From contig NC_063177.1 of assembly GCF_023159225.1 (NCBI RefSeq), positions 18,066,673 through 18,130,672 of the forward strand: 64,000 bases of DNA, in the 5' to 3' direction. Made by a program: the position numbers and the translations under genes. The stretch comes from Perognathus longimembris pacificus. Its lineage: Eukaryota > Chordata > Mammalia > Rodentia > Heteromyidae. This document shows positions 11,565 to 25,413 of the stretch, piece by piece (position 1 is the first letter of the stretch; every line of letters starts with the position of its first letter). The notes beneath the pieces are model-generated. The model did not search any database and was not told where the DNA came from. It saw nothing but the letters and a program-made list of their open reading frames with translations.

Positions 11565-11791
11565 TCAATGTTTGCTAGAATATAATGTTTCCTCTTCCGT
11601 GTCTGTTTCATCCTGGAACTCATGGCTGAGGAGGGACTTCTTGGAGCCAGTTGACATCATGCGAATTTCATCTTCATACTCATCATGATGTTGCCTGAGC
11701 CGATGGAAGCCATCCTTATGTCTGTTAGACTTGATTGAGCAGATGCACCAGATAATGCAAGCTGTTAGGATCAATGCTGACATGGTGGCAC
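11565..11791 (-). CDS. CPD: CPD exon 21: transmembrane segment and cytosolic tail
   Basis: Acceptor GGGCAG precedes 11,791. The exon encodes the hydrophobic segment [17 protein letters not shown], then a basic stop-transfer (KSNRHKD) and a tail with FHRL, acidic clusters and the end [10 protein letters not shown]. In CPD the Cys pair near the membrane and the FHRL and acidic motifs are linked to palmitoylation and trans-Golgi/endosome trafficking (family knowledge). The 2+225 nt length matches phase 1 from exon 20. Confidence 0.97.
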
Positions 11792-14700
11792 CTGCCCAAC
11801 AAAAACCATCATGTGAGTGTTATGCATTGAGGATATGAATAAACACTTTTGCAGCTTTGGATGCAGCTTAATGGTAGACCATTTGCCTAACATGCAGAAT
11901 GTCCTAAGTTCAGTCACCAGTACCCTGCCCACCAAACAACCTTTTATTATTATTGTTACTATTATTATTATAAAAGCAATACATGTACAGTATGCAAAGC
12001 TGGAAACACAGATCAACAAAAAATAAATAAAAACCAAAGCCCTGAGCCAGGCACTGGTAGCTCAAACCTATAATCCTAGTAACTCAAGAGGCTGAGAGCT
12101 GGAGGATCAAGGTTCTAAGCCAGCCCAAGCAGCAAAATCAGAAAGACTCTACCTCCAATTAACCCTCAAAATACCAGAAAGGAGGCACAGCTCAAATGGT
12201 AGAGAGTTAGCCATGAATAAGCAAGTTGGGTGAGAGCACAAGGCCCTGGTTTCAAACTATAGTACTCACACAATGAAACAAAATGAGACTAAATAAACAA
12301 ACGAAATCAAGGCCCTACATCTTTAATCAATTAATGTTTCTAGTACCCAGAAATGATGTTTATCTTACTTTCCTAGATCTTTCATTTTGCATATGTATTT
12401 TCTCCTTTACTACAGTGAAATCACAGTATCTGTATTTCTGTAATCTGGGTTTGTGGTTCTTTTGTACTGGGGAACAAACCCAGGACCTTGTACATACTAG
12501 GCAAGTACTCTATCACTGAGCTATATACTCTCAATCCTACAACCTGCTTTTTAATCAGTCAATGACTCCTATGTTGTTTATTTATTTATTCATTCATTCA
12601 TTCATTCATTCATTCATTTATTTATTTATTTATTTGCTAGTCCTAGGGCTTGAACTCAGGGTCTGGGCACTGTCCCTGAGCTTCTTTTGCTCAGGCTAGT
12701 ACTCTATCACTTGAGCCATAGCACCACTCCCAGCCTTTTCTGTATATGTGGTGCTGGGGAATTGAACCCAGGGCCTCATGTATACGAGGCAAGCACTCTT
12801 GCCACTAGGCCATATTCCCAGCCCCAGCTCTTGTGTTTTTAACCATTAAGTTTTTCACACTTTATCTGGTTCAACCAAGCAGATACAAATGCAGCATTTA
12901 TTATTTTTTTAATCACATTTTTCCTCGCTAATCTTTCATTAATTCAAACAATGGCACAAATTAGCCCTGGAAGAAACCAAATATTTTCTTTTTCCTGGAT
13001 CCTGGAAAACCAGAATTAATACACGTCAAACTCCAAGGAACCTGTATAATTTTCATCTAAAGCAAACTATTCCTGAGTTAACAACTCTAGGATCTGGGGA
13101 TGCAGATCAACTCCTTGTTGCTCACAGATTATGTTTTATGTTTTAGTGAGGACATTAAATTTGAATAAATAAGTGAATATATATGTATATATTTATTATA
13201 TATAATATTGTGATGGGGTAATGATGGGGGTAATGCTGAGTTAGGTAGGCCTCCCTGTAGAGGTGAATTTAGTACAGACTGCATGGGTGAGGTGGGGAGA
13301 AGAGTGGCTCAGGACAACTATGTTTAGATAAAGAGGAATTAGGGAAAAAAAAACAGCTAGCTGTGATTATGGAGGAATCTACTCCCAGAAGTGAAATGAC
13401 AAGACTGGTTTTAGGAGTAGTGCTATAGCTCAAGCGGTAGAGGACTACCCTTAAGCAAAAGAAGCTCAGAGACAGAGCCCAGGCCCAGAGTTCAAGCCCT
13501 GAGACTGAAAAAAAAAGACTGGTTTTAACTTCATTTACTAAAAATGAAATATTCTTTACCTGATACAGTTACCACAAGCTCCCGGGGCAAACCAAATATC
13601 CGGTTATCTGTGTCAAACACTATTACCACAGAGCTAGCTGCGTCATGATGCACAAAGACCTAGAAGGATAAAGTCCAAGAATTAGCAGCCAGTCTATATT
13701 GTAGCCCTGCAGCATTATATGTGCAGGGCCTGCGGAGCAAACCAACAAGGTGACTTGTTGTCTTCTAAAGAATACAAAATGTATAAAAATTTCTCTTTTG
13801 TCACCAAAGGACAGAAAGATATGATTTGGCAACCAAAGGTAATAGCATTACTGAGAATAAGAATCTACAAACTACCATTCAATTTGAGTTCACACCTGTG
13901 AATGCTGTTGCTGGTACCCATCAGCAATGGCATTGATGTTATGGACACCAGGAGCTAGCAGGACATGGAAATACCCTCCTTCTTTTGTATGGACTTTTAT
14001 TCCTTCATTGAGCACAATGATTGCTTTTGAGATTGGCTTTCCAGTCCTATCTTTAACAAATCCATGAACTCCCTTGTGAACCTGAAAATAACATTAAAAA
14101 TACAAATTTATGTTTTTATAATATCAGGTATTCTAGGGGCAGTAGCTTGAGATATGATAAAAAATGAATACCACATGCATAGACACACATCTTGTCAGAT
14201 ATAGTGGTGCTACTTGAAAGACTGAGGCAGAAAGATTGTGAGTTCAAGTCCAGCCTCCAAAAAGACCCTGTCTGAAAGAAGAAAGACAAAGAGGGAGGGG
14301 AGGGGAGAAGAGGAGAGGAGAGGGAAGGGAAGGGAAGACCAGCCAGCCAAGCCAAGCCTGGGGATATAGTTCAGTGGTACAGTACATTCTTAGTATATGT
14401 TTCATCCCTGCTATCAAAACAGACACACACCAGCACCACCACCAACAACAACAACAAACCAGCAACAAGAAAACCCAAACCCCAATCAACATTGAAAGTC
14501 TCATTTATTCCTTCTTCTGAACTGATCCTGATCACATTCACTACTCATCCAATGCTTCATAGTCACAGAAATAGAGAAAAGAATGAATATTCCGAAAGTG
14601 AAAGCTTAAAGCATTAGAACCCAATCTTCAAGTCAGGTGTGTTGGCTCACACCTATAATCCCAGCTTCTCCATAGGCAGAGATCAGGAGGATGGTTCGAA

Positions 14701-17700
14701 GCCAGCCAGTACAAAAAAAAAAAAAAAAAAAGCTAGTGAGACACTTTTCCATCTCATAAAACAAGGTGGATGTGGTAGTAGCATACATGTATAATCCCAG
14801 CCACTCAGGAGGTATAGGTAGGAGGATTAAGGTCTGAGGCTGGCCCTGAGCAAAAAAGCAAGAGACTCTCCTTGGAAAACAAAAAGGCAAAAGAGCCCTT
14901 GCCTACAGGAGGCAAGCATAAGGTCCTGAGTTCAAACTCCAGTACCACACAGAAAAAAGAACCTAATCTTTGAATGCCTTCCCACCATGTACATGGGCTC
15001 CAGTAACTCTGGGTTACCTTCAGCTTGAGGAACCTGAAACATCTCACAAAGCCAAACATAGCAGATTTCAGGTGTGTGAATGCATTGTCTTTCCTATATA
15101 TGGTCAAAATAAATAACACAAATTTTTGGCAAACGATGAAGATAATGTTCTGATAAAGTTTTCTGATGAATATTCTCCTGTGATACAGCATAGTATTGTG
15201 CAAGACCTGGGTTTGTAGCCCAGTACTAGAGTTTGTTTGTTTTTGCCAGTCATAGGGCTTGAACTCAGGGCCTGAGCACTGTCCCTGGCTTCTTTTTGCT
15301 CAAGGCTAGTACTCTGCCACTTGAGCCACAGCACCACTTCTGGCTTTTTTCTATATATGTGGTGCTGAGGAATCGAACCCAGGGCTTCATGTATATGAGG
15401 CGAGCACTTTTATCACTAGGCCATATTCCCAGCCCTGTAGCCCAGTACTAGGAAAAAATACTCACCTCCACCAACATGCTAAGAAGAGACCGCTTGTTTT
15501 CTGCCCAAAGGGAGGGGAGTTGGACTGCACTAGGAAAGTAGCAGCAGCTTGTGTATATAGTGATTTCTGGGCAATGGCCATAGGTGACACTATAATCCTG
15601 GAATATGAAGTTCAAAATTAAACATAGGGAAATGAGTAAGTAAACGTGACAATGAGGTTTTGTGCAACAAAAAAATTGTTTAATGAAGAAAACCTGGGTG
15701 ATGTAAACAATCTGTAACTCATTTTATAGCAAATGTAAACACACCTAGGACCCTTACTACTTCTCCAGACTATTCCAAAAGCAGTCTCTCCTTTTTCCAA
15801 ATCAGCCTAAGCCACTATTAAGAAATTAATTTTCCTTTCACATAGCTCAAGTCATGTCAGTGAATATCCTTGCTCAAAACTTTCCGTGGCTTCCCATTTC
15901 TTAGGAAAACATAGCATTCAAGGCCTTAAACTCTTTTTCCTTTTTCTCCATTGTCCTATAGTCTGACTAAACAACACTGCTTATTGACCTCTGCCCATTT
16001 GCTTCCTCTTTCTGAAATGGCTTGTGTCACCATCTGTCTCCCAATGCTATCTCCTCAATAGGGGGAAGGTTGCAGCTCTGATTAGGTTTAACCTTCACTG
16101 ACTCTATAATTTTTCATGACATGCTGTCTTCTATATGAAATTAATTCTGTAAGTTATTCAGTTCAACACTGTGTCATTAAAAGTGCAAAGTGCCTCCTAC
16201 ATGGAAAATTCTTAGTAAATACAGGAGAGAAAGCAGTCAGAGATGGAAATAAAGTAATAAAATTAGTTTCTGGCTATACATGAGAATGGAATGATCAGCT
16301 AATCACTTGAATTGGAAGGATAGGGACAACCAACAAAAATGCTGTCTGAAAGAAATTAATGACTAAATAAATGAAAGGCATAATCTGTTGATGCGCAAGA
16401 AGACAATATTGTAGGGGTAACTTATGGATTGAACACTATCCCTAACAATATTTTAACAGCCTGTTTTATAGGGAGAAAAAGCCAATCTTCAGATTCAGTG
16501 GAACAGAAAGGAGCTCTGAATAATAAAAAAAAAAAAATCTTTTTTTTTTTTTTTGCCAGTCCTGGGGCTTGAGCACTGTCCCTGGCTTCTTTTAGCTCAA
16601 GGCTAGCCCTCTGCCACTTGAGCCACAGTGCCATTTCCGTTTTTTTCTATATATGTGGTACTGAGGAATCGAACCTAGGGCTTCATGAATATGAGGCAAG
16701 CACTCTTGCCACTAGGCCATATTCCCAGCCCCTCAAAAAAACAATCCTTAAAAGCAACAAAATTAAAAGACTTATGTTTCCTGATTTTAAAGATACTATA
16801 AAGCTATAGAAATTAAAACAGAAGTACCAGCATAGAGATACACATCACCTGTAATTCTAGCTATTCAGGAGGCTGAGACCTGAGGATCAAGCCAGCCTGG
16901 GCAGAAAGGTTCCCAAGACTCTTATCTCTAATTAGCCAGCCACACACAAAAACACCAGAAGTGGAGCTGTGGTTCAAATAGAACATCACTTGAGCACCAA
17001 AAGCTAAGGCACAGTGCCCAGGCCCTTAGGTTAAAAAAGATGTAGACCAAAGGAAAAGAATTTTTAAGGATCAACCTATACATCAATGATAATTTAGCCA
17101 AGTGTCAAAACTATTCAATAGGGGAAGAATGTTCTTTTCAAACTTCTTTTCTATTTCAGGGACAACTGGATGCCTACAACAAACAAATGAAATTAAACTC
17201 CTATTACACACTATACACAAATAAAGTGTTTCAAAAGTTAAATCCACAAAACTCAGAATAGTAGTAAATAAATCTGCATAACCTTAGATTTGACAATGGA
17301 CACTAAGGCTTGCCAACAAAAGCATGAGAAAGCAAAAAGACAACCTACACAAGGGGAGAACACAGCTGAAAAATCATGGATCTCAGAGTAAATAAGTAAC
17401 TGCAGCTTAAAATAAAAAGACATTAAAAATAGGCAAAAGATCTGAATAGGTATTTCTCTAAAGAAGATATACAAATGGCTAATAAGCACATGAAATGGTA
17501 TTTCAATACAAGCCATCAGAAAAATGCAAATTATCACACATATTTAGGATATACTTAAAATAATAAACAATGTTGAAGATAGGGAGAAACTGGAATCCTT
17601 AAACATGACTGACAGGAATGTAAAATGGTAAGCCAGGCACTAGTGGTTCATGCCTGTAATTCTAGTTACTCAGGAGGCTGAGATCTAAAGACTGCAGTTC

Positions 17701-20700
17701 AAAGCCAGCCCAGACAGAAAAGTCCATGAGATTCTTATCTCCAATAAACCACTCAGAAAAAGCAGGAAGTAGCACTGTGGCTCAAGTAGAGTGCTAGCCT
17801 TGAGCACAAAGAGACTCAGGGACAGCACCCAGGCCCTGAGTTCAAGCCCCAGAACTGGCAAAAAAGAAAAAGAAATGTAAAATGGTACAATTACTATGAA
17901 AAAGTTTTATAGTTCCTCAAAATGTTAAACATGGAAATACAATATGATTCAGTAATTCTACTCTCTCTCTCTCTCTATATATATATATTATATAAAACAA
18001 GGCCTTAAATAAATAGGTGTGTGTGTCAATGTTCATTGAAGCATTATTTCCAACAGCCCAAAGGTGAAACAATACAAGTGTCCATCAACACATACACATA
18101 GATGAAATATTTTGTTATTAAAAAGGAGGGGGTGAATTCCAAGGGCTGTAGAATGCTAGCCTAATACATACAAAGCCCTTAGTTCAAACCCCAGTACTGA
18201 ATGGGCAGGAAAAACTTTAAAAATATTATGCTACATAAAAGAAGTCAGATATGAAAGGATAACATTTTATGAGTCCACATGAATATTTAGAATAGGCAGA
18301 TTCATAGAGACAGAAAGCTCATTAAAGGTTATAAAGTTTCCTTGGGATTACAGGAAGAGAAGGAAAAGAGTTTACTGCAAAACAAAGAGGTTTTGGAAAT
18401 AAATATAGCCATGTCTCTATAACATTGTAAATATAATAAGATTATTAAATTATATTAAAAATGGTTGAAAAGATTACTGTCTGATTAAATGTGTCAGGAA
18501 AGCGTTGAGGCTATCAGAAGTGTTACCTATTCATTTACCCGGTGGCCATTATTCATAGTTCCATTCTCAATGTATTCTATAAAGCATACCTTCATGCTGC
18601 CCAAGTGACTGTGCCATTCTGCTCCACGCATTACTCCTCCTGGGATATTCTCATCTATAAAAGCATCGAGAGAGACAAGATCATCAAGACAACAATGTAA
18701 GGCCTTCCTCCCCCAACGCAACCACAGCAACAATTAATAACAAAGGGTCGGGGAATATACCCACCTGACTTATTGGGGCAGCTGGGCTGACCCATGTGCA
18801 TTGATGGATGGTTATTTGCATAAAGAGATGCCAAATGCTTTAGAGTCTCTTTGTTTTCCACTATAAAAAGGGGAAAATCACAAATAAGTAGAGACATCTT
18901 TGTCCAAGTCCAACATCAGGGATACATGTCAACTTTCTCTCCTTCTAATAAATCTTGTACCCCACCTAAGTTTATCAAGTAGCAATTACAATGAACAATA
19001 TAGTCTTGTTTAGTCCATGATAATCAGACGTCGAAGGCAAACTTCTTCCTTTTATTAAAAGATACTAATATAGTTTATACAATAGACTACTATGCTAAAA
19101 TTACAAACTTGTCTAAAAGAACAAACTTGGTATGCTTTACCTCACTTGGAGGACATTGTGACCTAATAACAATATTCCTTGTAAACTACACTGAGAACAG
19201 CCCAAACTTTCTCCATATGCTGTGACTTCCCATCTCCCTCTCCTTCCTCAGAGCTTTAACCATCAACTAACTCACCACAAGATTCTACTGGCCAGTTAAG
19301 ATTTAAAACAGGATGGTAATGTATTGTTACATGACTTTTTTTTTTTTTTTTTTGCCAGTCCTGGGCCTTGGACTCAGGGCCTTAGTGCTGTCCCTGGCTT
19401 CGTTTTGCTCAAGGCTAGCACTCTGCCACTTGAGCAACAGCGCTACTTCTGGCTGTTTTCTATATATGTGGCACTGAGGAATCGAACCCAGGGCTTCATG
19501 TATGTGAGGCTTGCCCACTAGGCCATATTCCTAGCCTGTTACATGACTTTCTTGAGGCAGGTACAATGTCATATTCACTTTTGTATTCCCAAGATACACA
19601 CACACACACAGTCACTCAATAAATAGTTGTGACAAGAAGACTAGACTCAATAAAGCTAGGTCTTCATTAGATCACACTTGTCTTCTCCAAGTAAATGTTT
19701 GAAATGCTGAAGTAAGGAACGGATCATTGCCTTATGTTGGCTATTTTCTCACAATTTAAAAACACTTAGACATTACTGGCATGCCATTTTTTACCTAGTC
19801 TTAAACAGGTATAGGAATAGATATAGGTAAGGTAACTACTGTATATAGGGAAAGGACATTCTGCATACCTGTCTGTACTGGTTTGTCATATGGGTAAGTA
19901 ACCAGCACAGAACCACCATCTAAAGCAACAGAAAGACTGAAATCCTGCTTCTGAATCAAGTTTTCAATGATGGCTTTAGTCTCAGGCTGGGAGGCATTAC
20001 CTAAAAAAAGAGAGAAGTCAAATATAAATGACCAAGTTCTAAATCTTAGTGTGAATTACCTATGAAAATATTCTCAGGTGGAAGCGGGTGGCTAATGCCT
20101 GTAATCCTAGCTACTCAGGAGGCTGAGATCTGAGGACCATAGTTCAAAGCCAGCCTAGGCAGAAAAGTCCATGAGACTCTGATCTCCAATTAACCACCAG
20201 AAAACTGGAAGTGGCACTGTGGCTCAAGTGGTAGAATGCTAGCTTTGAGCTGAAGACCTCAGGGACAGCACCCAGAGCCAGAATTCAAGCCCCACTACCG
20301 ACCAAAAAAAAGAAAGAAAGAAAATATTCTCTATGTGAGCACAATTAATATGCTAATTTAAAAAAATTGTAATTACTTATTTTTCCATAAGCCACTGTCT
20401 AAATTAAGAGATACAAGTAGAAGGGAAGTTATTTGGTGCTTCATATACTTTGAGATAATATGTACACATCAATACCACTAAGCAAATATAAGAAAATTCT
20501 TACCAAAAAAAAAAAAAAGATGGATATTAGAAAACTTAGGCCAGGCACTCATGGATTGCGCCTGTAAATCTTGCTACTCAGGAGGATGAGATCTGAGAAT
20601 CGAGGTTCAAAGCCAGCCCAAGGAAAGTCCATGAGACTCCTATCTCCAATTAATCACAGAAAAAGCTGGAAGTAGCTCTGTGGCTCAAGTGGAAGAGTGC

Positions 20701-23700
20701 TAGCCTTGAGCTGAAGAGCTCAGGGATGGTGTCCAAGCCCAGAGTTTGAGTTCCAGGACCAGCAAAAAAAAAAAAAAAACAGGCTGGGAATATGGCCTTA
20801 GTGGCAAGAATACTTGCCTCATATACATGAAGCCCTGGGTTCAATTCCCCAGCACCACATATATAGAAAACAGCCAGAAATGGTGCTGTGGCTCAAGTGG
20901 CAGAGTGCTAGAAGCCAGGACAGTGCTCAGGCCCTGAGTCCAATGCCCAGGACTGGCAAAAAAACAAAAAACAAAACCCAAAAAACAAAAACCACCCAAC
21001 TTTTGTACAACTACTTAATGATAGTAGTAAATCACCTATCTTTGAAACAAAACAAGATTCTTAGAAAGCAAGGTGTTTTCTGCAGCATTATTGGCAAGAG
21101 CAAAAAACTAGAAACAAATGGTTGAATGAACTAGATTAGTACCATATATTATAATAGCTATCGATGAAAATGTTAAAGATCTACGTTGGCCAGGCACTGG
21201 TGGCTCACTCCTGTAATCCTAGCTACTTAGGAGACTGAGATCTGAGGATCACAATTCAAAGTCAGCTTGGGCAGGAAAGTCTGTGACTCTTATCTCCAAT
21301 AAACTACTCAGAAAAAGCCAGAAGTGGCACTGTGGTTCAAGTGTAGAGAACTTTCCTTAAGCACAAAGAGATTCAGGGACAGTGTCTAGGACCCAAGTTC
21401 AAGCCTGAGGACTGGCAAAAAAAAAAAAAAATCCATATAAGTAGTAAAGTGAAAAGATGTCAACGATATATTTAGTGAAAAAAAGTTACAGAATAATATG
21501 AATAGATCATGATCCCATTTAAGTAAATTTTAAAAAAGCCCCTTCAAATTAGTATATGCATAGATATTGTGTACAAACATTTGGGAGGGTAAAGAGCAAA
21601 ACAATATATGTCTCTATACAAGCTAGTCATAACCTAGACACAGCAGTTCTTCATCAACTCATCTATAAAATAAAACCAACCAATCTCCTAGCAGAGAGAA
21701 AGAATGATCTCCAAAGCATCTGAATGGTCTAAAAACTAGCCTTACTTGTGAAGTCTGTATCCAAGTCTTTGCCACGGGCATTTGTTTGTCCTGTCTTTGA
21801 AGTACAGTCTTTCTCCTGTGCTCGCTCTCGCCCATCTGGATTTAGAGAAGGAACAATCACAATCCTAGTCCTGTCAACCAGCTAAAACAGAAACAGAAAT
21901 CAATCAGTTTATTAGCTCCATATGGGATCCACAGGCACTTTTGCATACCTCAAATAGTCTTTATCATTCTTTTTTATTGGGGGTGAAAAGAGAAGTACTA
22001 GTGTTTAAATTCAAGGGACTTGCATTTGCTAGACAAGCACTCTACCACTTGAGCCATACACCCAGCCTTTTTGCTTTAGTTACTTTTCACATGAGTCTTG
22101 GATACGATTTCCTACCTATATCCATCATGTAGCTGGAATAACGTGTGTGCCACCACACTCATCTTATTTCTTGAGATAGGGAGCATCTCCCTAAGTTTTT
22201 GCCTAGAATGGCTTTGAACTGGCCCCAATCTTGATCTATGCCTCCCCAAGTAGCTAGAATTAAAGGAATCAACCACCATGTCTCCCTAAAACCCTCCCAA
22301 GATTGTTCATTTTAAATGGTTAATTTAAATGGCAAGATAAAAATAATGAAATGTAAAGTACAATTCTCTCTTGCTACTGATAAATTTTAAAAGAAGCAAA
22401 GTACTATTGTACAACTAATTTTATAGTGATCTCTCTCTCTTTTCTGTCTCTGTCTCTCTCTTTTGGGTATAGGTCTTGGGGCTTGAGCCTAGGGCCTGGG
22501 CACTATCCATCAGCCTTTTAACTCCAGGCTGACTCTCTATCACTTGAACCACAGCTCCACTTCCAGATTTTTGGTGGTTAATTGGGGATAAGAGTCTCAT
22601 GAATTTTCTTGCCCATGCTGGCTCTGAGTCTCAGGTCTCAGCCTTTTGAGTACTTGTGTTTACAGGTGTGAGCTACTGGCACCCAACAGCTGCTGCTTTT
22701 CTTGTGTACAGTTTTATTGGCACAAACTCTTGTGCCGTATGGCAGAGTTGAGCAGTTACAGAATGTCTGCCCCACAAAGCCTACAATACATGCAGTTTGG
22801 CCCTTTACAGAAAAGATTTCCTGATCACTGACTTAAATCAGTAATAATGGTGAAACTACTTTCTGGGTTGTAAGTTGAAATGTGTAATCTGAAAGTATCA
22901 ATGTATATCTGGACAATGAGATAGAGGAACTAAAATCAGCATGTTAAAAAAATAAGATAGGGGCTGGGGATATAGCCTAGTGGCAAGAGTGCCTGCCTCG
23001 GATACACGAGGCCCTAGGTTCGATTCCCCAGCACCACATATACAGAAAACGGCCAGAAGCGGCGCTGTGGCTCAAGTGGCAGAGTGCTACCCTTGAGCGG
23101 GAAGAAGCCAGGGACAGTGCTCAGGCCCTGAGTCCAAGGCCCAGGACTGGCCAAAAAAAAAAAAGATAGAATATTTGTCTTACATGCAATTTCTTCTCCA
23201 GATAACCAGAGCATTAATACCTATGGCAAGAACTAATTTCTGACCTACTACATGCTCACTTGAGCAACAGCTCCATGGAGATAAGATTTTCATGGCCTTT
23301 CTTGCTCAGGCTAGCTTTGAACTGCCATCTCCAGATCTCAGCCTCCTGACCTGAGTAGCTAGGGCTACAAGTGTGAGTCACTAGCAATTAGCCTGAAAGT
23401 GTGTAAATTCTAACAAGAAATTTAAAAGTTTTAAATGGTACTCTGATATCACTGAGATTCTTTCTTTTAGAGTATGTCAAAGCAGGCTATTCTCTTACTT
23501 GGGTAACAGCTGGGTTCTTCTTGTAGTTCAGGCAGAGAAATTCTGCCAGAGCCAAAAGCAGTTCAGTGCCAACAGGAGCATTTCCATGGATACCAGCAAC
23601 AAAACGAATCTTTGGTTCTTCAGGTTCAGATATGTTGGGTTTATTGGAGATTTCAAGGGACCAAATATGACGATATTCAGCACTCTGTCCCAAACTTTCA

Positions 23701-25358
23701 AAAGCCAGACACAAAAAAGTCAGCAAATGATAAAGCATTATGCTAACTTGTAGAATTTAAACATTAAAATGTAAATAAAACACAAAAAAGCCTTTAAAAG
23801 TCATTTTAAAAAGGCTTAGTCAGATTGTGTCAGAAAACCTTATGAAAATTTTAGTATTCTATGACCAAGCAAGTAGAAGAAATATATTATCAGATTTAGG
23901 AAAGATTACAATGTAGTTTAGCTTTCCTTTCCATACCATCCATCTTCACAATATGTGCCCTATCTCCTACAATCTATGGCTTTCATATAGATTTGATTAA
24001 ATTTTTATTATGGAAACATCAATTAGACATCCTACTTTCAATCTAAATTAATTTATGTAAATAATATGTTACTGTAAATGTAAGTTTCATAGTAAAGTCA
24101 ATTCAATGAAAACAAAACAACAGTCAAGTGTTCTGCTTGCCCAGGAGCCCTGAGCTTAAGGCTTGCTTTCTTTACTATAGGGAAGTGTCACAAGTGCCCC
24201 ATAAGGAAAATATGCTAGCATTAAATGGAGGAAGATGAATGGAATAAAAGAATCGCTACTTGTGCAAGACACTATTCAACAATGGTTAATGCCTATTCAT
24301 GTACCAGCTAAAACTCCTGCCCCCATCAAGTTTGCCACATTTGGGGAGTTAACTAGAAGTACATCTTGAATTACAAGGTGAAAAAAATTAGACAAGCTAT
24401 GAAAACTGCAAAATAATGTCAAATTTGGGTTTACATTTTTAAAATTAGGTCTATAAGCTCTCAACAGCATTAAGATGGATATGACCTTAAAATCTGAATG
24501 ACAGCGAAATATTTAACAATCAGTTGAGGAGGGAAAGGAAACAGAATTGCCAAAGTAAATTATTACTCTGTATCTATGAACATTGTAGATCAGAATTGAA
24601 GAAGCTAAAATCTCTGGTAAAAATTAAAAGGACTAATGAAGAAAGACAAAGTAAAATAAAATGTAGCAGGGGAGATAATGTTCATTAGATATGCAAATGA
24701 GACTTGTAACAGAAAGCAAAATGTAAAGACTCTCTCTATACAATAAATATAGGACTGAACTAATCATGGAAAATACTTGTGGAGAAACTATAATAAGACC
24801 TAAAGAGGAATATAATGAAACAGGGAAAGTAAAGCAGAGAGGCACCAGAAAGTAAAAAAGAATGTCTCTGCCATTAGTCTTACATTAACCAGTAGGAGTA
24901 TTTTCCCAAAACCTCAATCAAACATTCCCCTAAAGCTTTGGGTAAGAGACTATGAGTAGAGACTAGAGTACAGGAAATGATGAAATCAGCTGGATACATG
25001 ATAGGTAAACACATGGTTACACACACCCCCTTCCCCAGCAAATAGAAGCTACTAAACAATATTTAGTGAGAACTTGACTCTCCAGCTGAAACGTGAGAAG
25101 AGTTTTGAAATAAGTTATAGTAAACAGGAAGAGTAATTTTACATTTCCAAAAGGTTCAAGCTATGCATTACTAATCTAATAAGTAATTTCCTCCAATGTT
25201 CCTCACAAAGGTCTCGAGTCATTCTCAGATAGATCTCTAAATACCTATTAAGAAATAAGTAAACATTATACATTCAGCTCCCCATACCACTAAATAAATT
25301 ATATGACACATTTAATGTAGCTAGTGCTGAATAAACCTTAAAGGAGAGAGAGAGCGAG

Positions 25359-25413
<55 letters not shown>

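Larger units (their letters stand above)
17040..18125 (+). mobile_element. Old L1 fragment, ORF2 3' region (interrupted)
   Basis: Sense-strand match to the L1 ORF2 end: AAATGGCTAATAAGCACATG, AGGGAGAAACTGGAATCCTT, and after the SINE ATGTTCATTGAAGCATTATT and CAAGTGTCCATCAACAC. Split by a B1-Geo insertion at 17,631-17,873. No open frame survives. Confidence 0.8.
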
